A stretch of 64,000 nucleotides of DNA from the NCBI RefSeq assembly GCF_040869045.1, contig NC_090322.1, forward strand, positions 278,902,662-278,966,661, given 5' to 3'. A model generated the notes under the pieces. The model was not told the DNA's origin. It did no database searches and saw nothing but the letters and a program-made list of their open reading frames with translations. The translations under genes and the position numbers were made by a program. Every line of letters starts with the position of its first letter. Within the stretch, counting starts at the first letter, position 1. Origin of the DNA: Eurosta solidaginis (Eukaryota; Arthropoda; Insecta; Diptera; Tephritidae). Below are positions 42,025-52,213 of this stretch, piece after piece.

Positions 42025-43268
42025 TGTCACGGATATTAACATCACTAAGTTATACCATCACTAAGGCGATGCCAAGGCCACGATAAGCAGTATTTACGTC
42101 AATAATCAAATCATGTATACACATATATAAGGCAGCCGAAAGATGTCACACACAGATGCATTTACTTATACGCCAATGTATGCGCGAGAGACTGTAAACT
42201 ACAAACATTCACATAAATAATTCAATCATTGTGTATCTACATAAACGAATAAATAATTGCATCTACGCATATGTACGTATACGAGCAGCGGAGCGGCAAT
42301 GCACAAACACATGCATATATCTTATCTGAGTTGTCACAAGAGAGAGCAATAATTTGTGCACGTCGTTGTGGCTGGCGATTTTGTAGCCGAACTAACTAGT
42401 AACTTCTGGAAATCGAAGAGCCTAGAAGTATGCAGCGTAAACTATAAAAGCGGGGCAGGCGAGTAAGAAGTAATTCAGTTTGAGTTGAGCTATCAATCAG
42501 TTAGTGATTAAGCACGCGATCTGGCGGCCAATAGTAGAGTTTCATTTGAGTTATCAATCACTAAGGCGATGCCAAGGCCACGATAAGCAGTATTTACGTC
42601 AATAATCAAATCATGTATACACATATATAAGGCAGCCGAAAGATGTCACGACCAGATGCATTTACTTATACGCCAATGTATGCGCGAGAGACTGTAAACT
42701 ACAAACATTCACATAAATAATTCAATCATTGTGTATCTACATAAACGAATAAATAATTGCATCTACACATAAATAATTCAATCATTGTGTATCTACATAA
42801 ACGAATAAATAATTGCATCTACACATATGTACGTATACGAGCAGCGGAGCGGCAATGCACAAACACATGTATATATCTTATCTGAGTTGTCACAAGAGAG
42901 AGCAATAATTTGTGCACGTCGTTGTGGCTGGCGATTTTGTAGCCGAACTAACTAGTAACTTCTGGAAATCGAAGAGCCTAGAAGTATGCAGCGTAAACTA
43001 TAAAAGCGGGGCAGGCGAGTAAGAAGTAATTCAGTTTGAGTTGAGCTATCAATCAGTTAGTGATTAAGCACGCGATCTGGCGGCCAATAGTAGAGTTTCA
43101 TTTGAGTTATCAATCAGTTTGGTTATTAAGCCAGCGAGTAGCAAAGTATAAGTGTTATTATGAAGTACTTTAATAAAGGCCATTTTCCCATTATTCAATA
43201 TTGGAGTTATTTATTCAACAGTTTAGTGATTCGAACTTAGCAAAGGATTTGCAAGAAAATTCGTTACA
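42025..43268 (+). repeat. 5' LTR of element 1 with internal duplications
   Basis: 1244 bp against 691 bp for the 3' LTR. A 500-base unit starts at 42061 and again at 42561 (ctaaggcgatgccaaggcca). The second unit also doubles a 53-base piece (cacataaataattcaatcat, near 42713 and 42766). The TATA boxes (actataaaagcggggc) are therefore present twice, near 42442 and 42998, with an ataaag signal near 43173. Confidence 0.9.
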
Positions 43269-43270
43269 AT

Positions 43271-43288
43271 TGGTGTCAGAAGAGGAAT
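43271..43288 (+). other. Primer-binding site of element 1 (tRNA-Leu)
   Basis: tggtgtcagaag at 43271-43282 is complementary to the 3' end (CTTCTGACACCA) of eukaryotic tRNA-Leu. It lies two bases after the LTR. Confidence 0.75.
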
Positions 43289-43319
43289 TGTTGAATAAAT
43301 TCTAGAGGACAACAAGGAC

Positions 43320-44711
43320 ATGGCAAAGTTAAGTGAATTGAAGATCCCGCAACTGAAGAAGGAGTTGGAGAGCCGTGGATTGAATACAAGCGGCGTTAAA
43401 CTCGAACTTCAGGCACGGCTACGAGAGGCAATGGAAGCAGAAGGAATTGATGTGGAAGAGCCTGTCTTTCATCTTGATGGCGAGGAGACAACAAAAATTG
43501 ATGAGAAGAACGGAAGTCCGAGTCCAGTTGCAAGCGGCGAGAATAATGCGATATTGGCTTTGTTATCACAGATATCGGCAAAAATGGAAACCCAGGAAAC
43601 ACGCATAACAGAAATGTCATCACAAATATCCACAAATATGGCATCCCAACTAGAACCCCAGGAGAACCGTATAACATCCAAGATGGAAGAACATAAGACA
43701 CGTATTGCAGAAATGTCATCTGAAATAACAGCGAAGATTGAAGCACAAGAGGCACGAATATCTGAAATGTCGGCGCAAATTTCAGCACAGATATCATCGC
43801 AGATCTCTGCTCAACTGGAAGAGCAAGAAGAACGTATTTCCCCGAAGTTGGAGGCGCAAGATACAAAAATTTTACAGTTTGAAGAAAAAATCGAGGCCGA
43901 GGTGGATGCTTTGAGAGGACGTATCGAGCAGTTGCAACTAAATCGCCCAGCAGTTTCAACGAGTAATCCAAAGGTAAAAACACCATCCTTTGACGGTTCT
44001 GTTCCTTTCCAGGTCTTTAAGCTACAACTTGAGAATACCGCAACAGTGAACAATTGGAATGCTGAAGATAAAGTTGCAGCTTTGTTCGTGGCACTGAAAG
44101 GGCCTGCCGCGGAAATCTTACAGACCATCCCAGAGTACGAGCGGAACCACTACGAAACATTGATGAGCGCTTTAGAGAGACGTTACGGAAGCGAGCATAG
44201 GAAACAGATATTCCAAATTGAGTTGCAAAACCGCTACCAAAAAGCAAATGAGACATTGCAGGAGTTTGCTTCAGATATTGAAAGATTGGCTCATCTTGCA
44301 AATGCGGACGCACCCGCGGAATACACTGAAAGGGTAAAAATCCAGAGCTTCATAAATGGCATACGAGATGTGGAAACGAAGCGGGCTACATATGCGAATC
44401 CAAAACTAACGTTTGCTGAAACGGTATCGCATGCACTGACTCAGGAAACAGCCTCACTTTTGAGTAAGCCAGCGTACAAAGCTCATCGAGTCGAAATGGA
44501 AAAGCCAGACTGGGTAGACGCAATTTTGGAAGCATTGAAGGGTACGCAGCAGAAGAACAATGATGCAGTCAAATGCTTTAAGTGTGGAAAGCCAGGGCAT
44601 ATTGCGCGTTATTGCAACACCAACCCTAACAGTTCCAACAATGTGGGTGGTCGTAAACGCAGAGCAGAAGGAGATGAGCAAATCTCCGAGACAAATCAAT
44701 GGTTAAACTAA
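43320..44711 (+). CDS. Gag of gypsy element 1 with N-terminal SAP motif
   Basis: The 463-codon frame starts at ATG 43320, the first after the primer site. Residues about 1-40 (MAKLSELKIPQLKKELESRG, VKLELQARLREAM) fit a SAP motif, a helix-turn-helix that binds AT-rich chromatin DNA. Residues about 75-210 are a coiled coil of repeats (QISAKMETQETRITEMSSQI and variants). The capsid-like part follows (FQVFKLQLENTATVNNWNAE, YETLMSALERRYGSEHRKQI, DIERLAHLANADAP), then one zinc knuckle CFKCGKPGHIARYC (about 420-433). Gag packages the element RNA. The frame is intact, and the next frame overlaps it by 13 bases in another phase, so pol would need a ribosomal frameshift. Confidence 0.9.
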   Translation: MAKLSELKIPQLKKELESRGLNTSGVKLELQARLREAMEAEGIDVEEPVFHLDGEETTKIDEKNGSPSPVASGENNAILALLSQISAKMETQETRITEMSSQISTNMASQLEPQENRITSKMEEHKTRIAEMSSEITAKIEAQEARISEMSAQISAQISSQISAQLEEQEERISPKLEAQDTKILQFEEKIEAEVDALRGRIEQLQLNRPAVSTSNPKVKTPSFDGSVPFQVFKLQLENTATVNNWNAEDKVAALFVALKGPAAEILQTIPEYERNHYETLMSALERRYGSEHRKQIFQIELQNRYQKANETLQEFASDIERLAHLANADAPAEYTERVKIQSFINGIRDVETKRATYANPKLTFAETVSHALTQETASLLSKPAYKAHRVEMEKPDWVDAILEALKGTQQKNNDAVKCFKCGKPGHIARYCNTNPNSSNNVGGRKRRAEGDEQISETNQWLN

Positions 44712-46435
44712 AGCGAGTCAGCAGCAAGGGGCGACAGCTGACTCCCTCAATTGAATGCCCCATAATCTCTATCTTACAAATTGGAAGAAGGTCGAGCAAT
44801 CTTACTGTGGGAGGACATGTGGATGGAAAGGAACGTTTACTGACTGTAGATACGGGTGCATCTCATTCCATCATTCGAGCGGATTTAGTCAACAAGAAGA
44901 TAAGACCATTGCATGGAGCAATATTGCGTACAGCCACTGGAGAAGACACCCAGGTAATTGGAGAAGTAGAATGTGAAGTAGCAATTGGGAACGTCACGGT
45001 ACTACACAATTTTATAGTGGCAGGTATTGTTGATGAAATCATAATTGGAGTGGACTTCTTAATCAACCAAGGCATCAAAATCGATATGCAAAGCAAGACG
45101 ATGCGATATAAGAACATGGATGTGCCACTTAATTTCGGCTACGAGAGAGGTTACAGCAGTAAACGAGTGCTGGTGGAAGAGAGTCAGCAAATACCACCAA
45201 AATCAGAAGCAGTCATCTGGGCAAAGGTTGATGGAGATTGTGGGACAAACAAATTATGGGTTGTCGAAGCAGCAAACAAATCAGCACTAAACATACTTGT
45301 AGGAAAAACCCTGGCTATGACAAAACAAGATGGACGTATTCCGGTAAGAGTACTCAATGAGTTCAAGTCACCACTCAAACTGACTAAAGGAGCTATTTTG
45401 GGAAGATGCCAAGAGGCTGAAGTAGTTATTAACTGTGAACAGCTCCAGGAACACGTTTCAACTAGTAATACTGATCTTTCAAATGACATCACGGCATGGA
45501 TGCAGGGGCTAGAGGAAGCATATCAGAGTAAGGCAAAACAACTGCTCCTAAAGTACGCGAACATATTTGACCAGGATGATTCTAAACCAGGCCGCACCAA
45601 CGTTGTGAAACATCAAATTGACACTGGAGATGCGAGGCCGATCCGTCAAGCTCCACGTAGTGTTCCACTGGCGAAGCGGGAAGTTGTGAGTCAAATCATT
45701 CAAGAAATGAGCGACAGCGGCGTCATCGAACCATCAGCTAGTCCATGGAGCTCACCGGTAGTACTTGTAAAAAAGAAGGATGGAAAAATGAGGTTTTGCG
45801 TGGACTACCGGAAGTTGAATGGCGTAACGAAAAAGGATAGCTACCCATTGCCAAGAATTGACGACACTCTGGACTCGCTATCTGGTACGAAATGGTTTTC
45901 CACGCTGGACTTGAAAAGCGGCTACTGGCAAGTGGAGGTGAAGGAGGAAGATAAAGAGAAAACAGCCTTCAGTGTCGGTGATGGTCTTTGGCAATTTACA
46001 GTGATGCCTTTTGGACTTTGTAATGCACCAGCTACTTTTGAGAGACTCATGGACCAGGTACTGAAAGGACTACATTGGAAAACATGCTTGGTGTACCTGG
46101 ACGACATCATCGTATTGGGCAAGAACTTTGATGAACATCTTAAGAACTTGGAGGAAGTTTTCCAGAGAATAGCTGGCGCTGGTCTGAAGTTAAGTCCCAA
46201 AAAGTGTGCGCTGTTTAAAAAGGAAGTCAATTATTTGGGTCACAAGGTAACGACAGAGGGCATCTGCACTGCGAACGAAAAAATAGAGGCTGTAAAGGAT
46301 TGGCCAAGACCACAGAACCTACATGAATTGAGAAGTTTTCTTGGGCTGTGCACATATTACCGCCGATTTGTACCAAATTTTTCCAGCGTAGCCCATAGCC
46401 TCCATGAGCTTACAAGAAAAAAACAAAGCTTTTGA
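44699..46435 (+). CDS. Pol of element 1: protease and reverse transcriptase (frameshifted after RT)
   Basis: 578 codons. The aspartic protease has VDTGASHSIIRADLV (about residue 58) and IIGVDFLINQG. The RT has FCVDYRKLNGVTKKDSYPLP, WFSTLDLKSGYWQVEV, MPFGLCNAPATFERLMDQVL and VYLDDIIVLGKN (the YxDD core), then KCALFKKEVNYLGHKVTTEG and LRSFLGLCTYYRRFVPNFSS. The frame ends at TRKKQSF and stops at 46435, just where RNase H starts in the next frame (46404-), so a single-base change in a run of A truncates the polyprotein. It copies element RNA into DNA. Confidence 0.9.
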   Translation: MVKLKRVSSKGRQLTPSIECPIISILQIGRRSSNLTVGGHVDGKERLLTVDTGASHSIIRADLVNKKIRPLHGAILRTATGEDTQVIGEVECEVAIGNVTVLHNFIVAGIVDEIIIGVDFLINQGIKIDMQSKTMRYKNMDVPLNFGYERGYSSKRVLVEESQQIPPKSEAVIWAKVDGDCGTNKLWVVEAANKSALNILVGKTLAMTKQDGRIPVRVLNEFKSPLKLTKGAILGRCQEAEVVINCEQLQEHVSTSNTDLSNDITAWMQGLEEAYQSKAKQLLLKYANIFDQDDSKPGRTNVVKHQIDTGDARPIRQAPRSVPLAKREVVSQIIQEMSDSGVIEPSASPWSSPVVLVKKKDGKMRFCVDYRKLNGVTKKDSYPLPRIDDTLDSLSGTKWFSTLDLKSGYWQVEVKEEDKEKTAFSVGDGLWQFTVMPFGLCNAPATFERLMDQVLKGLHWKTCLVYLDDIIVLGKNFDEHLKNLEEVFQRIAGAGLKLSPKKCALFKKEVNYLGHKVTTEGICTANEKIEAVKDWPRPQNLHELRSFLGLCTYYRRFVPNFSSVAHSLHELTRKKQSF

Positions 46436-47069
46436 ATGGAAGAAGGAGCAAGAAGTGGCTTTCCAAACATTGAAGGAGCGTTTGTGCACTGCCCCAATGT
46501 TAGCATATCCGATTCCAGGAGTAACATTTATTCTAGATACAGATGTGAGTGGATATGCTATAGGAGGCGTTTTATCACAACTGGTCGATGGTCGGGAGAA
46601 GGTAGTTGCATTTTACAGCCGTTCGATTGGAAAACCAGAGAGGAACTACTGTGTTACGCGGAGAGAGCTGTTGGCATTGGTAGAGTGCATTAAACATTTT
46701 CACAAATACCTCTACGGCCAGCGATTCCGTGTCAGGACAGATCACGCAGCGTTGAAATGGCTTCTGCAGTTCCGTAATCCGGAAGGACAATTGGCACGGT
46801 GGATCGAGCGACTACAAAGCTACGACTTTTCCATTGAGCATCGAAAAGGTAGTACCCATGGAAATGCTGATGCAATGTCACGAAGACCATGTAGTCTGGA
46901 ATGCAAGCACTGCTCAAAGGCCGAGGCTATAGGAGACATTATAGATGTCCGGCTAATGACTATAACGTGTACGGATGAATGGGACAAGGAACAATTAAGA
47001 AAGTGTCAACTAGAAGATACAGATCTCACATGTTATGCAAGGGCTCAAACGAAACGAAAGACCAAGTAG
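46404..47069 (+). pseudogene. Element 1 pol continued: RNase H
   Basis: In frame from about 46420: FEWKKEQEVAFQTLKERLCT, FILDTDVSGYAIGGVLSQL, REKVVAFYSRSIGKPERNYC, TRRELLALVECIKHFHKYLY, RTDHAALKWLLQFRNPEGQL and HGNADAMSRRP. These hold the Asp, Glu and Asp residues of RNase H. The frame stops at 47069 and is resumed 35 bases earlier in another phase. Confidence 0.85.
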
Positions 47070-48054
47070 AGAGGAGATGTCAGCAGAGAGTCCCATTGCG
47101 AAGTCATATTGGGCACAGTGGAACAGTTTAGAATTGATATCCGGTTGCTTGCATCGAGTATGGGAGAGTGAGGATGGTCAATGCAAGAAGAAACTGATAG
47201 TTGTTCCCAGGAAGAGGATTCCTGACGTGCTCAGCGAGCTGCACAATGGTCCAAGTGGAGGTCATCTTGGAATCACGAAGACACTCGAAAAAATTAAGCA
47301 GAGATTCTATTGGGTTGGTTGCCGTCAGTCGGGCACCGAGTGGATTGCCAACTGCGAGGTATGCAACAGAGCGAAAGGGCCCAAAACCCGAAGTCATGGC
47401 CAGATGAAGCAGTATATTTCAGGTGCACCATTTGAAAGGATCGCCATGGATGTCGCAGGTCCATTTCCTACTAGCAACCGCGGAAACAAATACGTACTGG
47501 TGGTTATGGATTATTTCAGTAAATGGCCAGAGGTATACCCAATCCCAAACCAAGAAGCAGAAACAGTAGCAGAAGTGGTTAAAAACGAATGGGTTGCAAG
47601 GTATGGTGTACCAATGGAGTTACATTCTGACCAAGGCAGGAATTTTGAATCAGCTGTGTTCCAAGAAATGTGCAAGAAGTTGGGCATTCGAAAAACACGG
47701 ACAACTGCATTGCATCCTCAGTCCGATGGTATGGTGGAACGCTTCAATAGAACATTGGAGGAGCATTTAAGGAAAGTTGTAGACAAATACCATAAGGACT
47801 GGGATACGCACATATCATTATTCTTGATGGCCTACCGATCGGCAGTACATGATACAACGGGCCAAACTCCCGCAAAGGTAATTTTTGGCAATGACCTTCG
47901 ACTGCCAGCTGATTTGAAGTATGGGATAGATGCCGATGCGGAGAGGAATGTCAAGAAATCCACTGGTGTCTTGGAAGAAGAGCTAAGAGAGATACACAAT
48001 CTGGTAAGACAACGAGTAAAGATTATGAGTGAAGATGAAAGCGAGGTACGATAA
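47035..48054 (+). pseudogene. Element 1 pol continued: integrase zinc-binding and catalytic core
   Basis: HNGPSGGHLGITKTLEKIKQ and CEVCNRAKGP make the HHCC zinc domain. MDVAGPFPTSNRGNKYVLVV holds the first Asp, ELHSDQGRNFESAVFQEMCK the second and HPQSDGMVERFNRTLEEHL the Glu of DD35E. The frame ends at 48054 after a shift near 48030. Confidence 0.9.
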
Positions 48055-48304
48055 AGCAATTAATTCGGAAGGGTTTCAGGAAGGAGATTTGGTGCTACTA
48101 TACAACCCACAACGAAAAAAAGGTTTGTCCCCGAAATTGCAGTGTAACTGGGAAGGCCCATACAAAGTTGTAAAACGGCGCAACGATGTAGTGTACCGCA
48201 TACAAACCACTACCAAACCACGAACCAAAATGAAAGTGGTTCATTTGGAGAGATTAGCAGCGTTTAGATCGAGAGATTTGTCTGACCGGGACGATCAGAC
48301 TTAG
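48029..48304 (+). pseudogene. Element 1 pol end: integrase C-terminal domain
   Basis: KARYDKAINSEGFQEGDLVL, LYNPQRKKGLSPKLQCNWEG, PYKVVKRRNDVVYRIQTT, ending DLSDRDDQT at 48304, eleven bases before the 3' LTR. It matches 39970-40329 of element 3. Confidence 0.85.
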
Positions 48305-48315
48305 GTGGAGGGCAG

Positions 48316-49006
48316 TGTCACGGATATTAACATCACTAAGTTATACCATCACTAAGGCGATGCCAAGGCCACGATAAGCAGTATTTACGTCAATAATCAA
48401 ATCATGTATACACATATATAAGGCAGCCGAAAGATGTCACACACAGATGCATTTACTTATACGCCAATGTATGCGCGAGAGACTGTAAACTACAAACATT
48501 CACATAAATAATTCAATCATTATGTATCTACATAAACGAATAAATAATTGCATCTACACATATGTACGTATACGAGCAGCGGAGCGGCAATGCACAAACA
48601 CATGCATATATCTTATCTGAGTTGTCACAAGAGAGAGCAATAATTTGTGCACGTCGTTGTGGCTGGCGATTTTGTAGCCGAACTAACTAGTAACTTCTGG
48701 AAATCGAAGAGCCTAGAAGTATGCAGCGTAAACTATAAAAGCGGGGCAGGCGAGTAAGAAGTAATTCAGTTTGAGTTGAGCTATCAATCAGTTAGTAATT
48801 AAGCACGCGATCTGGCGGCCAATAGTAGAGTTTCATTTGAGTTATCAATCAGTTTGGTTATTAAGCCAGCGAGTAGCAAAGTATAAGTGTTATTGTGAAG
48901 TACTTTAATAAAGGCCATTATTTTCCCATTATTCAATATTGGAGTTATTTATTCAACAGTTTAGGGATTCGAACTTAGCAAAGGATTTGCAAGAAAATTC
49001 GTTACA
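48316..49006 (+). repeat. 3' LTR of element 1
   Basis: 691 bp, TGTCACGGATATTAA...AATTCGTTACA, with TATA box (actataaaagc near 48732) and cttta-ataaag signal near 48905. It lacks the duplications seen in the 5' LTR. Confidence 0.9.
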
Positions 49007-50765
49007 ATATTAATAAACATCCCAATCAGAAAAATTGTCTTTTAAATATGCACGCAAGTATTCATTAAAAACTCTATGATTACGTTCAATCGTGCCAACA
49101 GTTTCATGATGGTATGCAGTTGAAAAATTATTTTGGATATTTAAAAGTTTAGTTAATTCTTCGAATAATTCATTTTTAAATTCAGTACCTAAATCTGATT
49201 TTATGGCATTCATTGTGCCGTAAGTTAAAATGAATCCTTCAAAAATAGCTGAAGCGATTGTTTTTGCCGATTTGTCTGGTACAGCGATTGTTACCAGGTA
49301 TTTAGTCATATCGCAAATCATGGTAAGTGCGAACTTGTTACCATATTTGGACTCAGGTAGGGGTCCTATTGTGTCAATTACTAGTATATCAAATGGTTTA
49401 CAAGGAGTTGGTGTTAAAACAAGTTTTTCTTTTGTTTTAGGTTTAACCTTGTTTAAGAGACAATCCTTACAGTTTTTGATATATTTCGATATATCACGAG
49501 TCATGTTCTTCCAATAAAATTTTGTTCGCAATTTTGCGTAAAGTCTTTTCATTCCGCAATATCCACCGGAAATGGGATCATTATGGTAAATTTTCATAAG
49601 TTTTAATTGTGTATCTTCATCTGTTACTGTCTCCACTGGATCTGTTAATATAATTTCTAATGATTTTAAAATTTTATTTCCAATATTTTTGAAATTTGTA
49701 ATAGTGTAATGTTCGAACATAATATCGTTTTTAGGCCATTCAATCTGCTTAATTTTGCGTTTGCCGGCTTCTGATTCAAGCCTCGAAAGTAATTTCTCTA
49801 AAGTCATTATTTCGTTAACAAGCTCAGAACTAAGTAACTCGAGTTTCTTATGTTTAATATGCGCAAAAATTTTTAAATTTGTTGTTTTATTATTTTTATC
49901 GTACGTAATTGCAGATCTTATTCGTGGAATCTTTTTTGAAAAATTGAAAGAAAATTTGTCGTAGACATGTAAAGTAAGTTGTTTTTCGTCGTTTTTGTCG
50001 GTTTTCTTATGTAAATTTTTGTCGTTTGCCTTTTTTGTCATGGCTCTTGTCTGTACTGCCAAAATTTGTTTATTAGCTTCTTTAATCTCATCGATTGTTA
50101 TACGCGATAGTGCATCAGCACAAACGTTTGATTTACCTTTTATATATAAAATAGTAAAGTTATATTCAGATAGTTCCAGTCTTATTCTGGAAAGTTTTGA
50201 AGATGGGTCTTTCATATTGAATGAGTATACCAGAGGTCTATGATCTGACTTTACAATGAAATGGGTGCCATAAACGTATGGTCGAAATTGCTTGATTGCA
50301 AAGTAAATAGCTAAAAGCTCTAATTCTATAATGGGCTTTTTCTGTTCAGCTTTATTAAATGCTTTAGAAGCGAAACAAATTGGTAAATCACTACCTTGTT
50401 GTTCTTGACTCAAAATAGCGTCACATCCAGTTGTGGAAGCATCAACTGTAATAATGAATTGTTTAGTAAAATCTGGATATTGAAGTAATTTTGATGAAAG
50501 TAACGCTGCTTTCAAAGGTAAAAATGCTCTTTCGCACTCAACATCCCATACGAATTCAACTCTTTTTCTGCTTAATCGGTTCAGAGACGCTGCCAGAGAC
50601 GCAAAGTTAGGTATAAACCGTCTGTAATAGTTTGCAAACGCGACAAATCGTCGTACCGCGTCTTTGTCAGTCGGTTTTGTATACTTTTTAATCGCGTTTA
50701 TCTTAGAGTCGTCTGGCAACAAACCTTTGGCTGAAAATTTATGACCTAAAAATGTAACTTCTGGT
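49007..50765 (-). pseudogene. Element 2 pol: end of RT, RNase H and integrase (front part)
   Basis: One long minus frame (50722-49010) holds AVRRFVAFANYYRRFIPNFA, RNase H (QFIITVDASTTGCDAILSQE, IIELELLAIYFAIKQFRPYV, VKSDHRPLVYSFNMKDPSSK, ADALSRI), the integrase zinc domain (GGYCGMKRLYAKLRTKFYWK, CKDCLLNKV) and core (FDILVIDTIGPLPESKYGNK, IKSDLGTEFKNELFEELTKL, YHHETVGTIERNHRVFNEYL). It ends at an in-frame TAA (49010-49012) that existed before element 1 inserted, because the stop uses target-site bases. Confidence 0.85.
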
Positions 50766-52200
50766 CGTAAAAAGTTTATTTGGGTTAAGTTTGAGACTAA
50801 AAGATCTACAAGTATCGAAGACTTTTGAAAGATTTTTAATGTGGTGTGCTTCGCTACACCCTATGACGATAATATCGTCGACGTACAAGAATGCGACATT
50901 GGGTGGTATACCCGAAAAAGCTATTGTCATCATTCGTGAAAACGAATTTGGTGCTATATTTAAGCCAAATGGAAGCACTTTCCATCTAAATGCGCCACGG
51001 TCAGTGCTGAAAGACGTAATGTCACGAGAATCAGGACGCAAGGGGATTTGATGAAATCCTGAAAAAAGATCTAATGTGGAAAAATATTTTGCCCTGCCAA
51101 GATTGTCTAAAATATCGTCAACTCTAGCTAGTGGAAATTTATCAGCAATGAGTTTTTTGTTTACCGCGCGAAAATCTACGCACATACGATATGCTTTTTG
51201 ACCATTAGTATCTTTCTTTGGGACTACAATCAAAGGACTATTGTAATTCGAATAACTAGGTTCAATCAAATCATTGTCTAACAATTTATTTACTTGTCGA
51301 TTTATTTCTTCGCGTTGAGAGTATGGCAATCTATAGTTTTTAACATATACCGGATCGTTGTCTGTCAATCTTAGTTTTTGCTCGTAAAAGTTATTTAAAG
51401 TCATTTTGTCCGTGTCAAGAGCGAAAATGTCGGCATAATCTATGCAAAGGTCAATTAATTTACTATGAGCATGTTGAGGTATTTGATTTTTTAAAATCGA
51501 AGTTAGTTTTTTCGTACGTTTGTCTTCTGTTTCTGTCTTGTTAGTTGTATAAACATTGTAGTTTGAAAGTTTTTCTGTCCGAATACTTTTTCTTTTCACA
51601 TACTTTATATCATCTGTGGTATTTATGACTTTAATTATTGGGTTACTGGAATTAACAATGCACCTAGCTGTGAAAACACCTCTTTCAATTTCCTGCGAGT
51701 CCACGAAAAGTGGCTCGGGTGAATCTCCTAAATCAAACGGTCTGAATATTTCACATCTTGGCGGAATGATACAACTGTCGCTTTCTGTTCCGTGCAGGAT
51801 TGGTATCGCGACTTTTTCATTACCTACCCAAAAGGAAATACTATTTCTTTCATAATTAATAATGCATTTGTTAATTTTCAGAAAATCTTTACCCAGTATG
51901 CCATCGGATGGAATATTAAAGTCTTCATTTACTACATGTAAAGTATGTTTAATAGAAAACTTTGAAAAATTTAAATTTGCTGTAATTTTACCTAAAGTGG
52001 AAACTGAATTAGAAGTGACACCGGTAATGTTAATAATGTCGTTCGTATTTAAGGAAATATTTCTGTCTATACATGATATTTTTATTAAGGAAATGTCGGC
52101 TTGAGTGTCTACTAGGAAAGAACAAAATTTTTGTGACTCGTTTAGTTGTAATTCTATGAAATCAGAGTAATTTAAATTTAAGCAATAGACGCCTATTGGT
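50739..52200 (-). pseudogene. Element 2 pol: protease and RT
   Basis: Open in minus frame from about 52190 without an ATG until 51704. The protease region reads SFLVDTQADISLIK (near 52110), with Gln where aspartic proteases normally have the Gly of DTG, and SDGILGKDFL. RT follows: EQKLRLTDNDPVYVKNYRLP, SQREEINRQVNKLLDNDLIE, YRMCVDFRAVNKKLIADKFP, YFSTLDLFSGFHQIPL, FRWKVLPFGLNIAPNSFSRM and FLYVDDIIVIGCSEAHH (YVDD). A frame change near 50770 (KLNPNKLF) separates it from the rest of pol. Confidence 0.85.
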
Positions 52201-52213
52201 GAGGGAAGTTCGC

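Larger units (their letters stand above)
42025..49006 (+). mobile_element. Gypsy element 1 (youngest), TSD ATAT, in the 412-like integrase
   Basis: Flanks atat (42021-42024 and 49007-49010). It has a 5' LTR (42025-43268), a tRNA-Leu primer site (43271-), gag, protease, RT, RNase H, integrase, a purine tract (ggtggagggcag, ending 48315) and a 3' LTR (48316-49006). Apart from a 553-base internal gain in the 5' LTR the two LTRs are almost identical, so insertion is recent, yet pol is already broken by three frame changes. Confidence 0.9.

Noticed and set aside
43396..43986. 196-codon minus frame antisense to gag of element 1
   Set aside because: Shadow of the repetitive coiled-coil region. No domain.
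48305..49006. Envelope gene after pol of element 1
   Set aside because: Pol ends eleven bases before the LTR. No room for env, so the element is not retrovirus-like in gene content.
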